Positions 24,861 through 33,206 of a stretch of 61,609 nucleotides of DNA are shown here, one piece after another. Within the stretch, counting starts at the first letter, position 1; each line of letters begins with the position of its first letter. Below the pieces are notes generated by a model, which was given only the letters and a program-made list of their open reading frames with translations, did not search any database and had not been told where the DNA came from. Source of the DNA: an uncultured Clostridium sp. (lineage in GTDB: Bacteria > Bacillota > Clostridia > Lachnospirales > Lachnospiraceae); the NCBI GenBank assembly GCA_900547035.1, contig URFM01000016.1:1-61609 (forward strand). The letters run 5' to 3'. A program made the position numbers and the translations under genes.

Positions 24861-25280
24861 TTACACCTCCGCCTTTTCCTTGGTGATCACCAAAATGTTC
24901 TTCCCATCCTCGTACCGGTAGCTCATGCTGTCGGTCAACGCTTTGCTGAGGAAAATTCCCAATCCGCCGATTTCCCTCTCCTCCGGTCCAAGGGTCAGAT
25001 CCGGATCCTTTCGCTCCAGGGGATTATAGGGAGTTCCTTTATCAATAAATTCGATGGTAATACGGCATTTGTCCGTCTCCGTCACCTCACAGCGAATCAA
25101 CACATCCCCTTTTTCCGGTTTGTAGGCGTAGTTCGCTATATTGCAAAAGATTTCCTCCACTGCCAGTTCCACTTCCATAATCTGTTTGGGACCAAACCCT
25201 GCTTCCTCCAGCTGCTCTGTTACATAGCTTCTGGCCATTTCCATGTTTTCCAGCTCCGCTCCGATTTCTAATTCCTTCAT
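24861..25280 (-). CDS. RsbW/SpoIIAB-like anti-sigma ATPase
   Basis: A 139-residue GHKL ATPase of the HATPase_c_2 class, used as Ser kinase and anti-sigma factor in partner switching. Motifs: 'ELAVEEIFCNIANYAY' (N-box), 'FIDKGTPYNPLE' (G1), 'IGGLGIFLSKALTDSMSY' (G2). The start at 25280 gives an ATGA overlap with the lipoprotein stop, with AGGAGG seven bases upstream; a longer reading would overlap the lipoprotein by 55 bases and is unlikely. No sigma factor or STAS antagonist gene is adjacent, so its binding partner must be elsewhere, or it acts on the large unknown proteins of the cluster. Confidence 0.88.
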   Translation of the reverse strand: MKELEIGAELENMEMARSYVTEQLEEAGFGPKQIMEVELAVEEIFCNIANYAYKPEKGDVLIRCEVTETDKCRITIEFIDKGTPYNPLERKDPDLTLGPEEREIGGLGIFLSKALTDSMSYRYEDGKNILVITKEKAEV

Positions 25281-28200
25281 AGGGTATCCTCCTGTCCGGT
25301 TCCGGAGTTCAAAACGATTCCGGAACCGCATTTTTCAATAATATCCTCCAAAAGTTCCTCCCAGGTCATCTCCTGCTCCTCCAAAAAGGTTCGGTTCTGA
25401 ACCTGCAGATCGGTTATAATCCGATAAAAGCCGGCCTTCCGAAAAGCTTTAAGCCGCTCCGTGTCGGAAGCGTAGTGCGTTGATTCGTAAGTCTCGTACT
25501 CCTCTTCATATCCGGAATTCTGGTACGCCGCGGCAGTTACCTTCATACTGACAATGATCTCCTCCAGCTCCCATACCTGGCGCACTCCGGAAAGCTGCCG
25601 TTTTAACTCTTCCTGATCCGTCAGCTCCCGGGAAATTCCCGCCGCCTGACAGAACTCATCCAGCCCCTCTTCTATGGTATTGGTGGCGTAATCAGGACTC
25701 ACGATCTCCAGCATCCTCTGCAAATAAGTATCCCAGCTCTCTCCTTCTGTGCCGTAACCATCTTCCTCAAATCTGGTTTCCAGGTCTGCCACCACTTCCC
25801 TGTAGTAGGCGGCCTCCTCCACATCCTGACGGGCCTGGGCGGCCTCCTCTGCATCATGCCGTTCCCGGATAGTTTTCTCCGCATCCTGGTCGCTATTCTT
25901 TGTGTCCTCTACCACATCCATATTTGCGCCGGAAAGCTCCAGCAGACGCTGACTTTCCTGGTATCCTCGGTAACGCTCCTGATCTTCACCTGGAAGATTT
26001 CCAACCGCCTCGTCGGTTAATGCCAGCTCTACCAGAAGATTTTCCAGGTTGCTGGTATACTGGGAGCGGATTACTCTTCCTTCAATTTCCAACAAATTAC
26101 CGTTCTCCGGCATATCCTCCCCAACGTTCAGTCCCGCCAGCCGATAGAGCTGTCCCAGACCGGTACGCTGGTTCTGAAGTTTCTCTCTTACCTGGACCGT
26201 ATGCTCCCACAGCTGGGCAAACTCAATGTCAAATCCCTGTTCATTTATTATGGTTTGAAGCTCCTGTCTGCCCTCGGACTCGGAACCAAAAAACAACCGG
26301 TAGGCCCTCTCATTAGCCGTTTTCTCCTCCTCATCCGGCTCCACCCTGACGTATGCGCTGTCCTGAAGCGTTACTTGGTGAGTGCTGCTTAAATAGCGGT
26401 TCGCCAGCTGATCTACATAATCCTTCAGCGCATCAGCCTCCATCTGATTGCTCTGAGCCTCCAAATCCATCTCATAGCATTTGGCCCAGGCAATATCTCC
26501 GGGCTGGTAGGTAAATTCATCGGTCTGATATCCCACCACCATAAATCCCCTTCCGGCTCCGCTGCTCTCCGGAAAACTGGCAAAATAGCATCCATCCTCC
26601 AGATGTATACTAATGCCATTGCGCAGATTGTAGAGAATAATCCCATTATACATGGAGGAGATAATGATCTCATGTTCATTTAAAAGAGTCAGATCCGAAG
26701 CACTGTAAATTTCCGTGTCCGCCCCATTTTCCAGCTTATCCTCAATAATAGCGTCCTGATTTTCGTCTACTTCCTCCAGCTCCGGTGCTTCCTGCTGTTC
26801 TGTGTATCCCTCTTCCCCGGAAACGCTGATGGCAAGGCCTCTGGAACGGGACAAGTCTGACAGACTGATATAATGCTTATCCGCTGTGTTAAAGCTTCTT
26901 CCCTGACGTTCGTAAAAGGTCATGCCGGTGCTGGTAAGGACGGCGGCCACCGCGCTGTCGCCATCATAATAGATTCCTCCGTCCACAATCTTTCCTTTGA
27001 CCTGGGAATCTGACAACGGAACCGGCGTTAAACCGTCGTCATAGAGTGCCTGGCTAAGGGAATCCTCATCCGCTGTGTCGGCCTCAGACAGATCGGTCAG
27101 ATAAAGTACTCCAAAATCTCCTGATGGCGCAACCTGGGCTGTGGTTTCCTGCCGCTCCACCCAAAATACATTGCTTCCATCAGGGAAAACCATCTCATAA
27201 GTCAGGGGCATGGCAGGCACCGTCTCAGTATAGGAATAGGTCACCGTTCTGGTATGTTCATCCCCGTTCTCATCCTCATATGTTTCCTCCACCTCATAGT
27301 ACAGTGTCCGCTCCAGTTCTTCGGTATATTCCAGGACCCGAAGGTATGGTTTCAGGCTGTTCTGACCATCCCCGCCGTCTTGAAACCGACCGGAAATCTG
27401 AATATCCGCAAAACGGCTAGTCCGGCTTCCATCCTCATAGACAGAGATTTTGGAAGCAAACAGGGCTTCCAGCTCTTCGTAATCCGTCCCCAAAGGAGAA
27501 GGATTCGTTTCCCCATTCCAGGTTCCCGGCGCAAGGCCCGGAATCTCGAGCTGACCCATCTGGGCTTTTAAGGCCATTACCGCTTTGATTAAGCTGATCC
27601 ACTGCTCCCGCTCCGTCTCAGGCATTGAACCCCAGAAATGCTGCATTCCCAATATATTGATCAGCAGTACGCCCCACGCCCCACGGTTCCACCAATAATA
27701 ACCGTCCGGCAGACTGTATGTAAGCTTCTCTTCTATTATATTCCAGTTGTCCCGTATCCACTGATACAGCTCCCAGTCATCTATGCTGAACATATCAGGG
27801 AATCCTGCCAATTCCATATTGATGGGATGCCCCACTGTGGCAAAAACAGGGAACTGATCTCCTCCGTCCGCAGATCTCCTGCGTTTGATGTTGTACATGC
27901 TGTTTTCCGTTACATAATCGTTCAGCTCATCTTCATCAGCGAATACCCTTCCATTTCCCTCCAGCCATTCTTCTTTTTGTCTTTCCCAGTTTTCATTTGT
28001 GGAGGTAAAAAGGATTCCATCGCTGTTTCCTTCTCCAATATCCAGGTTGTAACAGCAGAGAACCGCCCGAAAGCTGGTGTTTTCCAGCTCCTCGTCATTC
28101 TCCATAAGACTGTCAAGATCCAGTCCGTCTCCCCCTTCTTTTTCCAGCTGAATAGCCACCGGGATGTATACATAGCGTGAACCGTCCATAACCACATCGC

Positions 28201-28954
28201 TGATTGTGGTCTCTACCGTATATCCGTCCCTGCCGTAGCGCTTCGTCAGTTCCTCGATCTCCTGTGCAATCACCGCATTATAATCATAAGTCCAGGTCTG
28301 GTTGCCCGACGAATCAAAAAGATACGCACGATTCCCGATAAAAAGAAAATAAAGTCCTTCTTTTTCCAGCTTATGGGCCATCAGGCGATTTTCGCTGACG
28401 CTTCCGGTCAGCTCCCCAATCCCTTCCACCTGCTGGCTTACTGTTCCTGAATTATCCTTCTCCTCCAAACGGGTAAAAAACACATTATAAGCTCTGGTCG
28501 CCGGCTGATAAGACATGAGAACCGTTACCAGAATCTCTGTATCCTCGGTTTCCGTCGCCGTCCGTTCCTCCGGGGCGATCCCGCTTTTCGCCGCAGTCAG
28601 GCCCGCATCCTCTTCGCCTGTCGAACCATAATAGGGCGTTTTATAGCAATAAATAAACCCTTCCTGTTCCTGGTAATCCAGCACTTTAAAGTCCACAATC
28701 TCATCCGGCTTGTTCTCATGATCCGGCAGAATGTAAAAAGCGTTGGTCCCTTCAATCTGATATTTTTCATCATCCTGCTGTTCCTGGGTTTGCTCCACCT
28801 TTTCCTCTACCTGATGGGATATATTTTCCGGCAGGGTGGCAGGCTCATAGGGTTCTACCTTCAGATTGCCGTTGTAAAGGATGGAATTGCATCCTGTAAA
28901 CAAAATACATGACGCACACAGAAGCAGACAGAATACTCTTTTTACAAAACGCAA
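25277..28954 (-). CDS. Very large surface lipoprotein (1225 aa)
   Basis: I do not recognise the family. Residues 1-22 form a lipoprotein signal ending in the lipobox 'LFTGC' (Cys22). The mature part is acidic and 1200 residues long. Residues about 150-330 and 570-800 read like beta-propeller or WD-type segments ('YLFDSSGNQTWTYDY', 'NGIILYNLRNGISIHLEDG'); about 860-1225 is helical and coiled-coil-like, with a repetitive stretch near 1040-1065 ('RHDAEEAAQARQDVEEAAYY'). The start codon is TTG with GGAGG six bases before it. The gene follows the pilin-like gene after a stable hairpin, and overlaps the ATPase gene. It could be a surface sensor or a lipid-anchored part of a secretion device. Confidence 0.82.
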   Translation of the reverse strand: MRFVKRVFCLLLCASCILFTGCNSILYNGNLKVEPYEPATLPENISHQVEEKVEQTQEQQDDEKYQIEGTNAFYILPDHENKPDEIVDFKVLDYQEQEGFIYCYKTPYYGSTGEEDAGLTAAKSGIAPEERTATETEDTEILVTVLMSYQPATRAYNVFFTRLEEKDNSGTVSQQVEGIGELTGSVSENRLMAHKLEKEGLYFLFIGNRAYLFDSSGNQTWTYDYNAVIAQEIEELTKRYGRDGYTVETTISDVVMDGSRYVYIPVAIQLEKEGGDGLDLDSLMENDEELENTSFRAVLCCYNLDIGEGNSDGILFTSTNENWERQKEEWLEGNGRVFADEDELNDYVTENSMYNIKRRRSADGGDQFPVFATVGHPINMELAGFPDMFSIDDWELYQWIRDNWNIIEEKLTYSLPDGYYWWNRGAWGVLLINILGMQHFWGSMPETEREQWISLIKAVMALKAQMGQLEIPGLAPGTWNGETNPSPLGTDYEELEALFASKISVYEDGSRTSRFADIQISGRFQDGGDGQNSLKPYLRVLEYTEELERTLYYEVEETYEDENGDEHTRTVTYSYTETVPAMPLTYEMVFPDGSNVFWVERQETTAQVAPSGDFGVLYLTDLSEADTADEDSLSQALYDDGLTPVPLSDSQVKGKIVDGGIYYDGDSAVAAVLTSTGMTFYERQGRSFNTADKHYISLSDLSRSRGLAISVSGEEGYTEQQEAPELEEVDENQDAIIEDKLENGADTEIYSASDLTLLNEHEIIISSMYNGIILYNLRNGISIHLEDGCYFASFPESSGAGRGFMVVGYQTDEFTYQPGDIAWAKCYEMDLEAQSNQMEADALKDYVDQLANRYLSSTHQVTLQDSAYVRVEPDEEEKTANERAYRLFFGSESEGRQELQTIINEQGFDIEFAQLWEHTVQVREKLQNQRTGLGQLYRLAGLNVGEDMPENGNLLEIEGRVIRSQYTSNLENLLVELALTDEAVGNLPGEDQERYRGYQESQRLLELSGANMDVVEDTKNSDQDAEKTIRERHDAEEAAQARQDVEEAAYYREVVADLETRFEEDGYGTEGESWDTYLQRMLEIVSPDYATNTIEEGLDEFCQAAGISRELTDQEELKRQLSGVRQVWELEEIIVSMKVTAAAYQNSGYEEEYETYESTHYASDTERLKAFRKAGFYRIITDLQVQNRTFLEEQEMTWEELLEDIIEKCGSGIVLNSGTGQEDTL

Positions 28955-28992
28955 TACAATCCTCCTTTCCTCCGGCTCTCTGTTGTCCTTTC

Positions 28993-29020
28993 GCGGGAGC
29001 CCGGTTCATCAGGCTCCCGC
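28993..29020 (-). other. Intercistronic hairpin between pilin-like and lipoprotein genes
   Basis: GCGGGAGCC (28993-29001) pairs with GGCTCCCGC (29012-29020), nine GC-rich pairs without a T-tract. It could protect the upstream mRNA end or attenuate read-through, so that the pilin-like protein is made in excess over the lipoprotein. Confidence 0.6.
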
Positions 29021-29040
29021 AGAAAGTCCGGAAATTTGAA

Positions 29041-29367
29041 TTAATTGGACTGATTAAAATCGGTCTGAATCGAAGTGCCGCCGCTGTCATTCATCCAGCT
29101 TGTCAAAGACGGAAGCATCAGATTCAGGGCCGCAATCAGAACGAAAATCAGAACGAAGCCAATGATAGCGTTCTTTAAGGCGTTCTTTGCTTTCTCACGG
29201 TCCTGGGGCTCCTCTGCTTTGGCCAGCTTCGCTCCCAGGATGATGCAGTAAATCACGCCCAGAGCTGCCACGATCATCAGCAACGGACCGGCTGCCGCGT
29301 TAATCAGCTCAATAATTGGCTGCGCTGCGCTCTGAAAGGGATTGGTCGCAAGTAATACCTGTTCCAT
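29041..29367 (-). CDS. VirB2/TrbC-like two-helix pilin-type protein
   Basis: A 108-residue membrane protein with two hydrophobic helices (about 26-46 and 66-88) separated by a short charged loop 'KLAKAEEPQDREKAKNALKN'. This layout resembles the VirB2/TrbC and Maff2/Mbov_0395 pilin-like subunits of Gram-positive type IV secretion and conjugation systems. No VirB4 ATPase, coupling protein or relaxase lies in the window, so this is an isolated subunit or a member of a non-conjugative system. ATG preceded by GGAGG. It is the first gene of the minus-strand cluster. The family call is by eye and moderate. Confidence 0.65.
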   Translation of the reverse strand: MEQVLLATNPFQSAAQPIIELINAAAGPLLMIVAALGVIYCIILGAKLAKAEEPQDREKAKNALKNAIIGFVLIFVLIAALNLMLPSLTSWMNDSGGTSIQTDFNQSN

Positions 29368-29396
29368 TCTTTTTTCCTCCTCATTTTTGATTTATT

Positions 29397-29589
29397 GTAA
29401 CGATTTAGAACGGCGGGCATCTTCTTGCCCGGCCAAGGCCGGACAAGAGGCATCGGATGTCCATACCCAAGGGGGCACACTGTCCGATGTGAAAACAGGA
29501 ACAAAAGCATACCCACAAGGGGCACTTTGCTTATAAGCAAGCTTAACGCCTGTTTTTGCTCTCATTTTCCCGCCGTCCTGAACTGTTAC
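29397..29589 (-). repeat. Palindromic element, copy 2
   Basis: Full-length, inverted relative to copies 1, 3 and 4. Termini: a degraded GTAACGATTTAGAACGGCGGG on the left and CCCGCCGTCCTGAACTGTTAC on the right in shortened form. Order read on the plus strand: hairpin C (CTTCTTGCCCGGCC...), hairpin B (CATCGGA...TCCGATG) and hairpin A (loop TTGCTTATAAGCAA). ATTTATT occurs just outside each end (29390-29396 and 29591-29597), possibly a target duplication. It lies between the divergent pilin-like and LysR genes. Confidence 0.85.
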
Positions 29590-29709
29590 TATTTATTCAA
29601 AAGTCCGGGTATTTCTGCTGATAATACTGGAAAAAGGGTTTATTGTCCATTATAATGGAGTGGAATGATAACGGACGGCTTTTGGTTGCGAAATGGAGGT
29701 ACTACTTTG

Positions 29710-30596
29710 ATGTATAACACTCAGCTGGAAACCTTTCTGGTGGTGGCGGATTTGGGAAGCTTCAACAAGGCGGCGGATGCCCTTTACATAAGCGCTCCGG
29801 CAGTGACAAAGCAGATTAATCTGCTGGAGAGCAGTCTGGGACTGCAGCTGTTTGAGCGGACCCACCGGGGACTGACGCTGACGGAGGCGGGCAAATCCTT
29901 GTATAAAGATACAAAATATATTATCCAATACTGCAAGGAATCCGTGGAGCGGGGCAAGAAGGCCATGCGGGAGAAGGACCAGGTCATCCGCATCGGAACC
30001 TCCCCCATGACCCCGGCCCAGCCCCTTGTGGCCGCCTGGAATAAGGTCCAGGCCCAATTTCCAGACTTGAAGCTTCAGCTGATTCCTTTCATGAACAGCC
30101 AGGAGAGCGCCAGGGAAATTTTAAGAAACCTGGGAAGCAATATCGACGTGGTGGCGGGAATCTTTGACGACACCATGCTGAAGGTGCGCCAGTGCGCCGG
30201 ACTGGAGCTTTCCAGACAGCCCATCTGCTGCGCGGTAGCGGCAGGACACCGGCTGGCGGGAAAGGACCGTCTGACCTTCCAGGACCTTTACGGAGAAAAC
30301 TTTATCATGATGCACCGGGGCTGGAGCAACTATGTGGACGAGCTGCGGGACGATATCTGGAAAAACCATCCCCAGATTCATGTGGTGGACTTTGACATTT
30401 ACAGCGTGGATATTTTCAACCGGTGCGAGAACAGCACGATGTGCTGATGGTGGTGGAGAACTGGAAAGACGTCCACCCCCTGTTAAAGTTTATACCGGTA
30501 GATTGGAACTATACCATCCCCTTCGGAATCCTCTATTCCCTGGACCCCTCGGACTTGGTAGTCAGGTTCTTAAAAGCACTGAAAAAGACGCTGTAA
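29710..30596 (+). pseudogene. LysR-family regulator, frameshifted
   Basis: A LysR-type activator of about 295 residues: helix-turn-helix at 1-60 ('FNKAADALYISAPAVTKQI'), then a ligand domain. The start at 29710 has GGAGG 11 bases upstream. At about 30432 the frame breaks: 'NRCEN' runs into 'STMC' and a stop at 30447, while the neighbouring frame continues with 'QHDVLMVVENWKDVHP' and ends at a TAA at 30594-30596, the proper C-terminus. A single lost base (after GAGAAC) explains it. The effector-domain tail is lost from the main product. It precedes the ADH-to-permease operon and was probably its regulator. A sequencing error cannot be excluded. Confidence 0.82.
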
Positions 30597-30682
30597 GGCC
30601 TAAAAGAGATAAAACCCAAAGGTAGGAACCATGAAACAAATCGGGACTTCTGTTGAAGTCCTGTTTTTTTTATAATGAAAAC

Positions 30683-30852
30683 GTAATAAAGCAGGACGGC
30701 GGGAGGAAAGGGGGAAAAATAGGTGTCAAGCTTGCTTGTAAGCATGATTTTCCACCTTTTCTCCCATCGGACAGCGTGCCCCCTAGGGTATGGATATCCG
30801 ATGCTTCTTGTTTGGCCGCAGGCCGAACAAGAAGAGACGCCGTTCAGTATAG
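30683..30852 (+). repeat. Palindromic element, copy 3
   Basis: Same orientation as copy 4, with decayed ends (left GTAATAAAGCAGGACGGCGGG in outline, right GACGCCGTTCAG). The three hairpins remain: A (GGGGGAAAAATAGGTG.../...ATTTTCCACC), B (CATCGGACAGC.../...ATATCCGATG) and C (CTTCTTGTTTGGCC/GGCCGAACAAGAAG). It separates the LysR gene from the ADH gene. Confidence 0.8.
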
Positions 30853-30891
30853 CGGCCAAAAATCCACTGGCAGGAGGTGCTGGGAAAGAAA

Positions 30892-32058
30892 ATGAAAAAT
30901 TTCATCTTTGAAAATAAGACCAGGGTCTATTTCGGAAAGGGCTGCGTACAGGAGTTTCTGGCCAGCCTTCTGAACGGTTACCAGACCGTGATGTTCGCCT
31001 ACGGCTGCGGCTCCATCAAGAAGAACGGAATCTATGACCAGATTCTCTATATTCTCCAGCGGGAGGGGAAAAACATCGTGGAGTTTTCCGGGATAAAGCC
31101 GGGTCCCACCTATGAGAAGGTTCTGGAGGGAATCCGCCTCGCCAGGGAGAAGAAGGCGGAGCTGATTCTGGCTGTGGGAGGCGGCTCGGTGATGGACTGC
31201 TCCAAGGCCGTGTCCCTGGGAGCAGTCTATGGCGGCGATTTGTGGCGGGATTTCTGGGAGAGGAACGGAATCGTGGATTTTTCCCCCATTCCCCTGGGCG
31301 TTGTGGTGACTACAGGGGGGAGCGGAAGCGAATGCAACGGGGTTTCCATTCTGACCAACGAAAAGACCAGGATTAAGAAGGGGCAGAACTATGAAAAATG
31401 CAGTCCGGGGTTTGCCCTCATTGACCCGTCCTACACCTTCAGCGAGTCGAAACAGCAGATGATTTCCGGCGCGGTGGCGGCTCTGTCCCATGTGATGGAG
31501 ATTTATTTCAGCCAGCCGGACGAGGACAACGTATCCGACGATATCGCCGAGGCCCTGATGAAGAGCCTCATCCGGAATATGAGGAACGCCTGGAAGGCCC
31601 CCCAGGACTATGAAGCAAAGAGCAATCTGCTGTGGGCCTCGGCCATGGCCAAGAACCGGGTGATTAAGGCGGGCAAGCGGGGCGATTTTCTCTGCTGCCA
31701 GATTGAGCAGGAGCTGGAGGCCTATACCGGCTGTCCCCACGGCTTGGATTGCGCCATTTTAAGGCCGGCCTACTACCGCCGTATCTGTAAGGAACATCCG
31801 GATCAATTCGCCCGGTTCGCGGTAAACGTGTGGGGCATTCCGGCGGATGGGAAAACGAAGATAGAGCTGGCGCGGGAAGGCGTGGAGGCGTTTGCGGATT
31901 TTATCCGGGAGTTTGGGCTGCCGCAGCGCCTGCAGGAGCTTGGACTGGAAAATACGGCAGTCATCAAACGGATTGCCGGGGAATGCGCCTCCTCCGCCGG
32001 GAGCTACCGGGGGCTGGAGCGCAGGGAGATTGAAGCGCTCCTCAGGGAGTGCTGTTAA
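30892..32058 (+). CDS. Iron-type alcohol dehydrogenase homologue with altered metal ligands
   Basis: A 388-residue protein of the Fe-ADH (BdhA/YqhD) family. The cofactor motif 'GGGSVMDCSK' (96-105) and 'TTGGSGSECNG' are intact. Of the four metal ligands (Asp, His, His, His), alignment by eye to BdhA gives Ala196 for the Asp, His200 kept, Cys269 for the third, and His283 kept ('PHGLDC'). Metal binding and hydride chemistry may therefore differ or be lost. The start is the ATG at 30892; a GTG five codons earlier is an alternative. It heads an operon with a cupin lipoprotein, an esterase, an SLH-DUF362 lipoprotein and a permease. Confidence 0.85.
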   Translation: MKNFIFENKTRVYFGKGCVQEFLASLLNGYQTVMFAYGCGSIKKNGIYDQILYILQREGKNIVEFSGIKPGPTYEKVLEGIRLAREKKAELILAVGGGSVMDCSKAVSLGAVYGGDLWRDFWERNGIVDFSPIPLGVVVTTGGSGSECNGVSILTNEKTRIKKGQNYEKCSPGFALIDPSYTFSESKQQMISGAVAALSHVMEIYFSQPDEDNVSDDIAEALMKSLIRNMRNAWKAPQDYEAKSNLLWASAMAKNRVIKAGKRGDFLCCQIEQELEAYTGCPHGLDCAILRPAYYRRICKEHPDQFARFAVNVWGIPADGKTKIELAREGVEAFADFIREFGLPQRLQELGLENTAVIKRIAGECASSAGSYRGLERREIEALLRECC

Positions 32059-32076
32059 AAGGAAAGGAGAGCGAAT

Positions 32077-33165
32077 ATGAAAAAAAGAAATTTCGGAACT
32101 CTGGCAGCGGTGCTGACGGCGGGTGCAATAATGATGACGGGCTGCAGCGGGGGAACTTCTTCCGCGCAGACAGAAACTACACAGACAGAAACTACCCAGG
32201 CGGAAACCACTGAGGCGGAAACCGCCCAGGAGGAAACCCAGGCCGGGGAAGCCGCCGGGGAGACGGACGGGGCGGAGGCTCAGACAGAGGAGGACTCCCA
32301 GGCGGCCATCGAGGCGGCAAAGGTTTCTTCCAGGGAAGAGCTGACCTTTCCCATCGGGGATGCGGTCTCCGGCGCGTTTACCGGCACGGCCTATCTGACG
32401 CCGATGATTATGAACGACGAGGTCTACAACTTCCCCCAGACCAACAACGTGACCTTTGAGCCGGGAGCCCGCAGCTACTGGCATTCCCACGGAGGGATGA
32501 TTCTGGTGGGGATCGGCGGCGTGGGATATTACCAGGAGGAAGGAAAGCCGGCTCAGATTATCCGCAAGGGGGATGTGGTGGAGTGCCCCGAGGGCGTCCG
32601 CCACTGGCACGGAGCGCTGCCTGACAGCTGGTTTTCCCAGATGGTGATTTACGATTCCCACTATACGGCCCCGGAGGACGCGCCGGAAGAAGAGCCGGTC
32701 AGCGACGAGGAATACCAGAATGTGGAAATCGCTCCCTACACGCCCCAGGTCAGCGCGGACAATGAATTTATGTTCCAGAAAGCGGACCAGGCCATGGAAT
32801 CCGACACCTTCAATGGTCCGGCCTATGTTTCCGACATCATCGGAGGCGACAATGTGGCGGGAGCGCCGGGACTCCACTATGTGGTGTTTGACCCGGGCGT
32901 CATCAACAACTGGCACACCCATGAAGGAGGGCAAATCCTTATTGCCACCGACGGCATCGGCTACCATCAGATTGAGGGACAGCCGGTACAGGTGCTCCAT
33001 CCTGGAGACGTGGCCCTGTGCCCGCCCGGAGAGAAGCACTGGCACGGAGGAAGCGCGGACACCAGCTTCGCCCACATTGCGGTGAATACCAATCCGGAGC
33101 TGACCGGGCTGGAGTGGTTTGACCGGATTTCCGATGAGGAGTATGCGGCCCTCCCCCCTCAGTAA
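32077..33165 (+). CDS. Lipoprotein with two cupin domains
   Basis: A 362-residue lipoprotein: signal peptide and lipobox 'MMTGC' (Cys23), then a Thr/Glu-rich linker of repeated 'TETTQ' units (about 28-75), then two cupin barrels. The first has 'YWHSHGG' and 'RHWHG', the second 'NWHTHEGGQ' and 'KHWHG', matching the histidine metal sites of quercetinase-like and carboxymuconolactone-associated cupins. Such cupins are normally cytosolic; this one is displayed on the cell surface. The stop lies just after a run of six C (33153-33158); adding one C would join it in frame to the esterase that follows, so the original product may be a cupin-esterase fusion. Confidence 0.85.
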   Translation: MKKRNFGTLAAVLTAGAIMMTGCSGGTSSAQTETTQTETTQAETTEAETAQEETQAGEAAGETDGAEAQTEEDSQAAIEAAKVSSREELTFPIGDAVSGAFTGTAYLTPMIMNDEVYNFPQTNNVTFEPGARSYWHSHGGMILVGIGGVGYYQEEGKPAQIIRKGDVVECPEGVRHWHGALPDSWFSQMVIYDSHYTAPEDAPEEEPVSDEEYQNVEIAPYTPQVSADNEFMFQKADQAMESDTFNGPAYVSDIIGGDNVAGAPGLHYVVFDPGVINNWHTHEGGQILIATDGIGYHQIEGQPVQVLHPGDVALCPPGEKHWHGGSADTSFAHIAVNTNPELTGLEWFDRISDEEYAALPPQ

Positions 33166-33206
33166 CCGGAACGGTAACGGACGGCAGTGAGACTTACCGG
33201 GGATTT

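Noticed and set aside
24861..25331. Longer start for the RsbW-like ATPase (55-base overlap with the lipoprotein gene)
   Set aside because: The extra N-terminus is simply the lipoprotein end in another frame; ATG at 25280 has the ribosome site and the usual ATGA overlap.
30400..30450. Programmed frameshift in the LysR gene
   Set aside because: No slippery heptamer or downstream structure is apparent, and a simple one-base loss restores the family's C-terminus.
31759..33075. Long minus-strand open frame (438 codons), with similar ones at 30844-31740, 33159-34073 and 34367-35365
   Set aside because: They lie antisense to well-supported genes, have no ribosome sites and no recognisable products. 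They reflect the GC-rich third codon positions of the plus-strand genes.
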